A stretch of 47,512 nt of DNA. Source: Candidatus Altarchaeales archaeon ex4484_2. GTDB taxonomy: Archaea > Altiarchaeota > Altiarchaeia > IMC4 > QMZM01. Each line of letters opens with the position of its first letter. Within the stretch, counting starts at the first letter, position 1. A program made the position numbers and the translations under genes. Shown here one piece after another: positions 1 through 6,286 of the stretch. The stretch covers positions 1 through 47,512 of the forward strand of contig NJEG01000002.1 in NCBI GenBank assembly GCA_002254565.1, read 5' to 3'. Below the pieces are notes generated by a model that was given only the letters and a program-made list of their open reading frames with translations, had not been told where the DNA came from and searched no databases.

Positions 1-19
1 TATTAATCAGAGGTGATAA

Positions 20-427
20 ATAAAGGTAATAAAGACACAACACGGGATCAGGAGGAAGATCAGATCCTATCCTCCTAATTCAGGAATTATCATAGAAGGC
101 ACTAAGGTTATTGGAACCGCAACTAAAGAGGGCTATTCTGAGGATGTGGTTGCCTTTGCTGTTTTATGCGGTGATTTTGAGGTGGGGGTACACCATGAGA
201 AGCTAAATTATGATAATGTGGATGAGACCGCAGAGAATGTAACAACCAAACTAAAGGATTCTGATTTATGCCTGATCCATCCAGCAAGCTACTTAAATAA
301 AAGCGTTTACATAGACGCTATAGTGCGGAGGATCCAAGCAAGATGTCCTGAACTCCAGATCTGGGGTAACGGCTCATCCCCACCCCCATTGTATTCACCA
401 CAGAGGGTAAATTCAGGGATGAGATAG
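20..427 (+). pseudogene. FIST-domain protein, N-terminal fragment (frameshifted)
   Basis: This open stretch (about 135 codons; a GTG at 146 could start a 93-residue product) reads like the rear of a FIST_N sensor domain, with hydrophobic strands around IIIEGTKVIGT and VVAFAVLCGDFEVGV. The frame breaks in the C-rich tract near 375-390. Frame 1 then continues the same protein as PIVFTTEGKFRDEIVFACLK and runs into the next entry. All three forward frames hit stops between positions 4 and 30, so the front of FIST_N is either absent or lost through another shift. FIST domains are predicted small-ligand sensors in signalling proteins. Whether the break is a sequencing error or real decay cannot be told from this copy. 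Confidence 0.5.
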
Positions 428-465
428 TTTTCGCCTGCCTGAAAGGAGCTAAACACGAGTTTTAT

Positions 466-1107
466 ATGGACTCCGGGTTTCAGTTCGATAAAGCAAGTGA
501 AAGAGAATACACTATCACTGACTCAGACGAATACCTTATTCGTGGGATAAATGGTAAAAAAGCATGTGAGGAATATTGTAAAATCATACATATGCGACCA
601 TACTTCATAAACATGCTTCAAAAATTGAATTCTAATTCCAACGTAGTCAAACTATTTAGAAAGCTCTCACAGGCAAGTGAAACCCTATACACGGGAATAC
701 GCAATGCTATGGTCAAACCATTTGGTACTGAATTCATTAGGGGAAACCCAGAGATGTTGGTTGTACTTGAGGTGGATGAGAAGGAAGAGATATATATCCT
801 CACGCAATCCTATAAAGCTAAGGGAACTAAACTAAAGAAACTTAAGAACTATCCAGAAGAACAACTTGCGGTATACGATAACCTCTACGACAAGGTATCG
901 AATTCGGGCGGAGTAATAATCTGCTCCTGTGCTATGCGTCCCCTATGGTATAACTTCAACTACAAAGCACTTGAAGAAAAAATCGGGAAATTCAACTGTC
1001 CCATAATGGTATCACACGTCTTCACGGAACTAGGCACGGAACTGCCCTATGAAGAAAACAGAAATCTAATACACAGCGGAGTAATAAAAGCTCTAGTATT
1101 CAAATAA
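466..1107 (+). CDS. FIST-domain protein, C-terminal part (FIST_C-like)
   Basis: The 213 residues look like the C-terminal half of a FIST sensor protein. They contain segments typical of FIST_C: a strand-rich start (EYLIRGINGKKACEEY), a central RNAMVKPFG...GNPEMLVVLEV region, and a late SGGVIICSCAMRPLWY segment with the cysteine-containing strand common in this family. The coherent reading frame extends upstream of the ATG at 466 to about 388, so this ATG is probably internal to a longer gene broken by a +1 shift around 375-390. The stop lies 8 bp before the zinc-ribbon/V4R gene, suggesting co-transcription. No catalytic role is expected. The family call rests on fold-level resemblance. Confidence 0.55.
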   Translation: MDSGFQFDKASEREYTITDSDEYLIRGINGKKACEEYCKIIHMRPYFINMLQKLNSNSNVVKLFRKLSQASETLYTGIRNAMVKPFGTEFIRGNPEMLVVLEVDEKEEIYILTQSYKAKGTKLKKLKNYPEEQLAVYDNLYDKVSNSGGVIICSCAMRPLWYNFNYKALEEKIGKFNCPIMVSHVFTELGTELPYEENRNLIHSGVIKALVFK

Positions 1108-1115
1108 GGAAAAAA

Positions 1116-1739
1116 ATGACTGAATGCCCTGTTTGTGAAGGACGCATAGTAAAGGAATGGGGTTTCTGCCCTCACTGCGGGCTTGGACTAAGAGAAGAAA
1201 AAGGAAGAGAGGAACGCATACAACAACAGAAATACAGGTGGGAGAGAAACAAGAGAATAAAATTCATCCAAGAAAACCTACAGACCTCCATGAGAGCGGA
1301 CTACAACCCAATAAAAAACCCAGTCCGGGAAAAGATAGGAGACTACGTCCACATAGACCTGTTCCCCATACACATCAGCCTCCTACTACTCAACTACCCG
1401 CAACTAGCTGCGCAAATAAAAACCGCAGCCCAACTCACAGGATACCATACCACAAAAAAAAACACTAAACAAAACAGAAACAAAAAAAAACAACATGGTG
1501 GCAGACACTCCAAAAACCCCAAACACAAAAAAAAACTACAACAACAAATCAAACAAACCAGATGGGCGGAAATAGAGAAGATAACAGCAGACAAGAAAAA
1601 CAGAACCATACACTACCACATAAAAGACGCCGCCTGCTTCATGCAAACCCAACCCCCCCAAAACCAATGCTGCCTCACATACTACCTTACCGGACTAAGC
1701 GAAGCAAGCACTAGACTACGTAACACAAAAAATAGCTGA
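1116..1739 (+). CDS. Zinc-ribbon V4R-like protein, N-terminal part (frameshifted)
   Basis: Residues 4-22 form a zinc ribbon (CPVC...CPHCG). A first V4R-like domain follows, starting at EKIGDYVHIDLFPIHISLLL and ending in CCLTYYLTGLSEA. A second copy with the same order (KLGDTFHINIMQTLNYLL ... LCTYLEGLMQGIL) lies downstream in frame 1. The frame changes at about 1700-1712, where GCAAGCA looks like a 4-base duplication. Removing one copy joins LSEA directly to LDYVTQKIAEKQPSI and the second domain. The intact gene would be 1116-2187, roughly 355 residues. V4R domains bind small hydrophobic ligands in methyltransferase-linked regulators and related proteins. The middle of domain 1 is a K/N/Q-rich, A/C-biased stretch that aligns poorly. 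Confidence 0.55.
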   Translation: MTECPVCEGRIVKEWGFCPHCGLGLREEKGREERIQQQKYRWERNKRIKFIQENLQTSMRADYNPIKNPVREKIGDYVHIDLFPIHISLLLLNYPQLAAQIKTAAQLTGYHTTKKNTKQNRNKKKQHGGRHSKNPKHKKKLQQQIKQTRWAEIEKITADKKNRTIHYHIKDAACFMQTQPPQNQCCLTYYLTGLSEASTRLRNTKNS

Positions 1740-1794
1740 AAAACAACCCTCAATCAAGAGAAAGAAACTAGGAGACACCTTCCACATAAACATA

Positions 1795-2187
1795 ATGCAA
1801 ACACTAAACTATCTCCTAATCGAACAAACACCCGGACACAAAACTTTAACCAAACACGCTGGATTAATCAGCGGAAAAAAAATAACAGAAAAAACACAAA
1901 CAAGAGGACTAGAGGAGGCACTACAATACATCCAGGAACTACACCAATACCTCAAAACAGGAGACATGAGCTGGGAGAAAAAAACAAACCACATGAAAAT
2001 AGAAATCAAGGAATCAATATACTCAGCTGGCATAAAAAACACAGACACGAAACTATGCACCTACCTTGAAGGTTTGATGCAGGGAATACTCAACCAGGCA
2101 ACAGATGAGCGCTGGGAGATAATAGAAACAAGATGCAGCGCACAAGGAAGCGACAGATGCACATTCCACGGGAAAAAACTACCCTAG
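1795..2187 (+). CDS. V4R domain, C-terminal part of the frameshifted zinc-ribbon protein
   Basis: This stretch carries a V4R (4-vinyl reductase-type) ligand-binding domain. It ends in the hallmark EtRCsAqGsdrCtF motif (RCSAQGSDRCTF), with the two cysteines near the C-terminus. The open frame actually starts at about 1699, upstream of the ATG at 1795, and is the natural continuation of the zinc-ribbon gene. The ATG at 1795 falls inside the domain (HINIMQTLNYLL), so it is unlikely to be the real start. The stop overlaps by 4 bp the stop of the convergent regulator. The ligand is unknown. Neighbouring FIST and winged-helix genes suggest a sensory or regulatory role, which is inference. Confidence 0.6.
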   Translation: MQTLNYLLIEQTPGHKTLTKHAGLISGKKITEKTQTRGLEEALQYIQELHQYLKTGDMSWEKKTNHMKIEIKESIYSAGIKNTDTKLCTYLEGLMQGILNQATDERWEIIETRCSAQGSDRCTFHGKKLP

Positions 2188-3152
2188 ACGTTATATTTCT
2201 CCTCCAGGCGCCTGCGGGCTGCTTCAAGAATCTCCTCGCCCTTACTGCCCCTAACCCGCTCCGCATAATCAAAAGATTGCAAAAAACTAGTGCGCATACT
2301 AGCAGCGATATCCTGGCTGCTGATGAAAATAGCACCAGTTAAATCCCGGTGCTCATCCCGGCTCAACAAAAAAAAATCCCTCACAGCCTCACCCCTCTCA
2401 GGGATGAAAACATCCAAGCCCTGCAAATCCGACAGAAAACGGACATCAAGATTATCATGCGCCTCCAACAGATTACTTAACTCCTCAATAACCACCAGAG
2501 ACTCACGAAAAGCCCTACCCGGATCACCCAAATACCGGAAACAATGATTAAACAAGAAATCCACATCCAAACAAGTAAGATACCTTAAACCCAAACCAGA
2601 ACCCTCCACCGCCCTATCCCACAAAACACGCAAATACTCACCCCTACCAATACCAGACGCCAGCTGCGGAGTATAAGCCACCGTAGGAAACAACGAAGTA
2701 GAAAGAATACAGGAAGCTGTTGACGCAGAATCCACCAAAGAATCCATCAACTCACCATAACCCATGAAAAAAACACGAGGCCTCTGCTCCTGCAAAACAA
2801 CCCGCCGAAGAAAATCCCGGAGCTGGGAGGAAACCCTATCAAACTCCTCCAACTCCCCCACCAAAACAAGCCTCCTAGAAGAAAGAAAAGACTCCAGAGC
2901 ATCGAAATCCAGTAAATAACAAGCATCCCCGCCCCGAACCAGAAAACCCCTGTCCACCAGAACCCTCAACTGAGTGAAGAGATTACTCTGCTGCAGGCGC
3001 CTGCCGGAGTCTGAAACATAACGCTCCAAAATACTCTTAGGGTTCGTGCGGGAGCCGGATAACTGCAGAAAATAAACAGACAACAAAATGCTGAACTGCT
3101 GGGGGGTTAGATCCAGCCAACGCGGCATCCGCTTCAGGGTCAAATCATCCAT
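2184..3152 (-). CDS. Winged-helix transcriptional regulator with C-terminal effector-like domain
   Basis: The 322 residues start with a helix-turn-helix region (about residues 12-85: LDLTPQQFSILLSVYFLQ ... FTQLRVLVDRGFLVRGGDACYLL) resembling archaeal winged helices of the TrmB type. A coiled segment (about 90-130) comes next. The C-terminal part has alternating strands and helices (RVFFMGYGELMDSLV, LRYLTCLDVDFLF, LTGAIFISSQDIAASM), like TrmB effector or phospholipase-D-fold domains. No HxK catalytic motif is visible, so an enzymatic PLD is unlikely. The gene is convergent with the V4R gene and overlaps it by 4 bp. Its template strand is unusually A/C-rich, like the V4R gene opposite it. The regulated genes are unknown. 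Confidence 0.55.
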   Translation of the reverse strand: MDDLTLKRMPRWLDLTPQQFSILLSVYFLQLSGSRTNPKSILERYVSDSGRRLQQSNLFTQLRVLVDRGFLVRGGDACYLLDFDALESFLSSRRLVLVGELEEFDRVSSQLRDFLRRVVLQEQRPRVFFMGYGELMDSLVDSASTASCILSTSLFPTVAYTPQLASGIGRGEYLRVLWDRAVEGSGLGLRYLTCLDVDFLFNHCFRYLGDPGRAFRESLVVIEELSNLLEAHDNLDVRFLSDLQGLDVFIPERGEAVRDFFLLSRDEHRDLTGAIFISSQDIAASMRTSFLQSFDYAERVRGSKGEEILEAARRRLEEKYNV

Positions 3153-3218
3153 TATGAGAGATACTATGATAAAACATTATACCAGTATTTATATCAGAAC
3201 ACGGAAATATAAAACAAG

Positions 3219-3584
3219 ATGGAGATAAAAAAAATAATGCATGCTCCAGCAAAAGAAATAAAAAAGAATGCAAGCATACAGGAAGCCATGCAGGAAATGT
3301 ACCTCCAGAGAGTCACCTCACTGATAGTAGAAGACCAGGGAATAATAACCCGGAAAGACATCATACACAAGATAATAGCAAAAAACCAGAACCCGAAAGA
3401 AATCAACGTCGAGGAAGTGATGAGCAGTCCGCTGCTGACCATACCAGCGCATACACCAGTTGAGGAATGCGCGAGAATCATGCAAAAAACAGGGCTACGG
3501 CACCTGCCGGTCACAGAAAAAGACAAGATAACCGGGATAGTAACCAACAGCGAAATACTGAAAGCAGATGGGAGAAAAAACTAG
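3219..3584 (+). CDS. CBS-pair domain protein
   Basis: This small protein (121 aa) consists almost entirely of two CBS motifs. Motif 1 spans residues 1-60 (IMHAPAKEIKKNASIQEAMQ ... LIVEDQGIITRKDII). Motif 2 spans 65-118 (VMSSPLLTIPAHTPVEECAR ... HLPVTEKDKITGIVTNSEIL). CBS pairs bind adenosine nucleotides and act as regulatory modules; stand-alone versions are common in archaea. Nothing catalytic is attached. It diverges from the regulator at 2184-3152 across 66 bp, and its stop overlaps the stop of the AbrB-like gene on the other strand. Partner protein and ligand cannot be deduced. Confidence 0.85.
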   Translation: MEIKKIMHAPAKEIKKNASIQEAMQEMYLQRVTSLIVEDQGIITRKDIIHKIIAKNQNPKEINVEEVMSSPLLTIPAHTPVEECARIMQKTGLRHLPVTEKDKITGIVTNSEILKADGRKN

Positions 3585-3739
3585 AGCTTGGTGATCTTCA
3601 GCTCCCCCCTGCCCTCGTCGTACTCAATTAGGACCTTGTCCTTGTTGCTTAAATTCAAAAGCTTCACCAAATCCTTGCTGACCGTAATCTGACCCCCACC
3701 CCAAGGCAGCTTATGGTATCTGCCAACATCACGAGCCAT
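3581..3739 (-). CDS. AbrB/MazE-like swapped-hairpin DNA-binding protein (52 aa)
   Basis: Read directly from the minus strand: an ATG at 3739-3737 opens 52 codons ending in TAG at 3581. The product begins MARDVGRYHKLPWGGGQITV and has the AbrB-type pattern GQITVSKDLVKLLNL followed by DKVLIEY and ELKITKL, that is, strand, short helix, strand hairpin. Such proteins act as transition-state regulators or antitoxins. It converges with the CBS gene (4-bp stop overlap). No toxin gene is directly adjacent on its strand; the DUF433/DUF5615 pair lies 230 bp away on the other strand. An inverted repeat at 3773-3827 sits just upstream and could be its operator. Confidence 0.6.
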   Translation of the reverse strand: MARDVGRYHKLPWGGGQITVSKDLVKLLNLSNKDKVLIEYDEGRGELKITKL

Positions 3740-3772
3740 AGTATATCTATTAGATAAGAGACTATAAAAATA

Positions 3773-3827
3773 CTCTAGAGAGAGGGGAAATAGTCTATAT
3801 AAGTTACACCCCCTCTCTAAAATAGAG
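3773..3827. promoter_or_regulatory. Inverted repeat upstream of the AbrB-like gene
   Basis: AGAGAGGGG (3779-3787) is perfectly complementary to CCCCTCTCT (3810-3818). Outside these arms, CTCTA (3773-3777) pairs with TAGAG (3823-3827). The interval contains CTATATAAG, a TATA-like box on the + strand. A second AT-rich box (TATAAAAATA, 3763-3772) sits between the repeat and the AbrB-like start on the other strand. AbrB-type proteins commonly bind their own promoters, so an operator is plausible, but a transcript hairpin is equally possible. Confidence 0.35.
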
Positions 3828-3967
3828 TTCGCATGGTGTTAAATAATCAATTCCTTGAAGTATTCTCTCACAGTCCCAGAATCTGTTCAAAAACAAACAT
3901 GTAACATAAGTGAGGCAATAGCACACAACAGAAATATGATTTAAACCTGTAAACAAAGATAGTATAC

Positions 3968-4204
3968 ATGGAAGAACAGCTTAGAAACAGAATTGTTGTT
4001 AATCCAGGGGTTATGGCAGGTAAGCCTGTGATAAAGGGAACGAGAATTCCGGTAGACGCTATTATTCATAGAATTGCTGATGGAATGAGCATTGATGAGA
4101 TAGTTGAGGACTACCCCAACCTGAAGAAAGAAGATGTAAAAGCTGCTCTGGAATATAGCGCTGATCTCGTAAGAGGGGAATACACGATATCTGCAACCGC
4201 CTAG
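3968..4204 (+). CDS. DUF433 family antitoxin
   Basis: The 78-residue protein matches DUF433: RIVVNPGVMAGKPVIKGTRIPVDAII (residues 8-33), then a helix-turn-helix segment (GMSIDEIVEDYPNLKKEDVKAAL). The signature GKPxIxGTRI is intact. DUF433 proteins are VapB-like antitoxins found with PIN-like DUF5615 toxins, and such a gene follows 10 bp downstream. They probably bind DNA and the partner toxin, and repress the operon. A TATA-like ATGATTTAAA lies about 35 bp upstream. The start ATG at 3968 gives a normal family length. Confidence 0.88.
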   Translation: MEEQLRNRIVVNPGVMAGKPVIKGTRIPVDAIIHRIADGMSIDEIVEDYPNLKKEDVKAALEYSADLVRGEYTISATA

Positions 4205-4214
4205 AGGTTCCAAG

Positions 4215-4571
4215 ATGCTCAGATTACTTGTAGATGAGAGTAGTGGTAGGAAGCTCTTTAATCTGCTAAAAACTTTCTATGATGTGGTATTTGCAGGGGA
4301 TTTTTTGAGAGGATGCCCTGATGATGAGGTTCTCAGGTTTGCAGAAAAAGAGAACAGGATTTTGATTACTGACGATAAGGACTTTGGAGAACTCATCTTT
4401 AGATTAGGGGAACCCAGCAAGGGGGTTATACTCCTGAGAATGCAAACCACAGACCCTAAAAAGAGGTTCACAATATTGAAAAATATCTTAGATAAAATAG
4501 AAGGATTTGATGGTAAATTCATAGTTCTCACAGAAAAACAAGCGAGAATACGAGAGAAAAAGGTAAAATAA
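4215..4571 (+). CDS. DUF5615 PIN-like toxin
   Basis: The 118-residue protein has the DUF5615 layout: LRLLVDESSG at the N-terminus with the first acidic residue, a central DDEVLRFAEKENRILITDDKDFG segment with the acidic cluster, then GVILLRM and a C-terminal helix-strand (GKFIVLTEKQARIR). PIN-like domains are metal-dependent ribonucleases; the conserved D, D/E and D residues are present, so it may be active. It sits 10 bp behind the DUF433 antitoxin, forming a typical type II toxin-antitoxin pair. The module lies immediately upstream of the ribosomal protein genes. Confidence 0.85.
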   Translation: MLRLLVDESSGRKLFNLLKTFYDVVFAGDFLRGCPDDEVLRFAEKENRILITDDKDFGELIFRLGEPSKGVILLRMQTTDPKKRFTILKNILDKIEGFDGKFIVLTEKQARIREKKVK

Positions 4572-4724
4572 AAAAATCAGGTCCTCTGGACTTCATCCAT
4601 ACTCCTGTGGCGGTAGACTGCAACACACAATATATCACACAACAAAAAAGATTATTTAAACAAAGAATCCCAAATAAAGAAACCATATTCCGTAGACACT
4701 ACCAGAGGGTAGGAGGAGAAAAAC

Positions 4725-5357
4725 ATGGACGAGAAACAAATCATAGAAGCAGTGAAAGAAGCTAAAGAAAAAAGCAAGAAGAGAGGATTCAACCAAAGCC
4801 TTGAGATAGGAATCAACCTCAAGGATGTGAAACTGGAAGGAGCGGACAAGATAAACACTTCTATCAAGCTACCCAATGGCAGAGGCAGAGACATCGAGGT
4901 AGGGGTCTTCGCCGAAGGAGACCTGAACATGAAAGCTAAAAAATACAGCAAACACGTTCTAAACAAGGAAGAAATAGAGGAATACGCTAAAGATCGGCGG
5001 AAGATGAAGAAATTCGCAGGCGAATGCTACGGTTTGATCGCGCAACCAGATCTCATGTCAATAATCGGGAAAAAATGGGGTATCATACTAGGGCCGAGAA
5101 ACAAGATGCCCCAGATAATGCCACCAAACAAAGACGTCAAAGAATACATTAAGGATTTAAAGAACACGGTCAGAGTCAAAAGCAAGAAAAACCCCACCAT
5201 ACACGTGCCGGTTGGAACAGAAGATATGGAAGACCAGAAGCTGGCTGAAAACATACAAGCGGTGTATACAGGAATAGAGAGAACCATACCCGTAGAAAAA
5301 ATAGCCAACATATACTGTAAAACAACCATGGGACCGGCGGTAAAAATAAAATGGTAG
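4725..5357 (+). CDS. rpl1: 50S ribosomal protein L1
   Basis: At 210 residues this is full length for archaeal L1. It shows the L1 pattern: an N-terminal KQIIEAVKEAKEKSKKRGFNQ helix, FAEGDL, then the GLIAQPDLMSIIGKKWG...LGPRNKMPQIMP signature, and a C-terminal GTEDMEDQKLAENIQAVYTGI with TTMGPAVKI. L1 binds 23S rRNA at the L1 stalk, and in methanogenic archaea it also represses its own mRNA. A strong ribosome-binding site GGAGG (4712-4716) lies 8 bp before the ATG, and a TATA-like TTATTTAAA sits near 4650. The gene overlaps L10 by 7 bp. The usual L11 gene is not upstream; a toxin-antitoxin pair is there instead. Confidence 0.95.
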   Translation: MDEKQIIEAVKEAKEKSKKRGFNQSLEIGINLKDVKLEGADKINTSIKLPNGRGRDIEVGVFAEGDLNMKAKKYSKHVLNKEEIEEYAKDRRKMKKFAGECYGLIAQPDLMSIIGKKWGIILGPRNKMPQIMPPNKDVKEYIKDLKNTVRVKSKKNPTIHVPVGTEDMEDQKLAENIQAVYTGIERTIPVEKIANIYCKTTMGPAVKIKW

Positions 5358-6280
5358 CCACCTGGAAGCCTGAGAAAGTTAAGGAACTCGAGAAAGAAAT
5401 CAAAAACAGCACAGTAGTAGGGCTGGTTAACATAGAAGGCATGCCCAGCAACCAGTTCCAGAAAATCAGGAAGAAACTAATAAATAAGGCAGAAATAACA
5501 GTCACAAAAAACAAGCTCATAGAGCGAGCACTAGAGAAGGCAGGTAAAAAAGACCTTGCAGGCTACATTGATGGGCCAACTGGATTGATACTCACAGACC
5601 TCAACCCATTCAGGCTCAACAGGATACTGGAAGAAAACAAGGGCACAGCACCAGCCAAGAAGGGAGATAAGGCACCATACGACATCATAGCACCGAAGGG
5701 GGAAACCCCCCTACCGGCTGGGCCGGTAATCGGTGAACTGCAGCAGGCTGGGGTGAAAGCCAGAATAGATGCGGGGAAAATCATGATAATGGAAGACTCT
5801 CTCATAGTAAAAGAGGGAGAGGTAATCAGCGAACAAGCAGCTACCGTCATGAACCGGTTGGATATTAAACCAATGGAGATTGGATTAAAGTTGAGAGCAG
5901 CCTGCGAAGACGGGACCACATACACGAGAGATATACTGCACATAGACGAGGCAGAAACACTAGGGAACCTGAAGGTAACATACATAAAAGCATTTAACCT
6001 GTGCATGAACGCGGGCATAATCAACAATGCAGTAATAACGCCTATGCTGTTGAAGGCTCAGACGGAAGCACTTAATCTCGCCATAAACCAGGAGATACTC
6101 AACAAGGAAACCATCAAACAGTTCATCTCCAAAGCAAACATGGAAATGCTCGCGCTAGCCTCCCGGATTGCAGGAGAGAAAAAGGAAGAAAAGCCTGAAC
6201 CGATAAAAGAAGATACACCAGTGGAAGAAGATAAAAAAGAGGATGATGCAGCCTCAGCGATGGTCAGCATGTTCGACTAA
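5351..6280 (+). CDS. rpl10: 50S ribosomal protein L10 (acidic stalk protein P0)
   Basis: The 309 residues are typical of archaeal L10/P0. The N-terminal rRNA-binding domain includes STVVGLVNIEGMPSNQFQKI and TVTKNKLIERAL. The P0-specific insertion follows (LPAGPVIGELQQAGVKARID). Helices that bind L12 dimers lie near the C-terminus, and the acidic tail ends DDAASAMVSMFD, a variant of the usual GLGxLFG ending. It is the base of the ribosomal stalk. It starts inside the last codons of L1 (ATGG overlap), so the two are translationally coupled. The L12 gene normally found next is missing; the next gene is convergent and ends 6 bp away. Confidence 0.95.
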   Translation: MVATWKPEKVKELEKEIKNSTVVGLVNIEGMPSNQFQKIRKKLINKAEITVTKNKLIERALEKAGKKDLAGYIDGPTGLILTDLNPFRLNRILEENKGTAPAKKGDKAPYDIIAPKGETPLPAGPVIGELQQAGVKARIDAGKIMIMEDSLIVKEGEVISEQAATVMNRLDIKPMEIGLKLRAACEDGTTYTRDILHIDEAETLGNLKVTYIKAFNLCMNAGIINNAVITPMLLKAQTEALNLAINQEILNKETIKQFISKANMEMLALASRIAGEKKEEKPEPIKEDTPVEEDKKEDDAASAMVSMFD

Positions 6281-6286
6281 AAAAAA

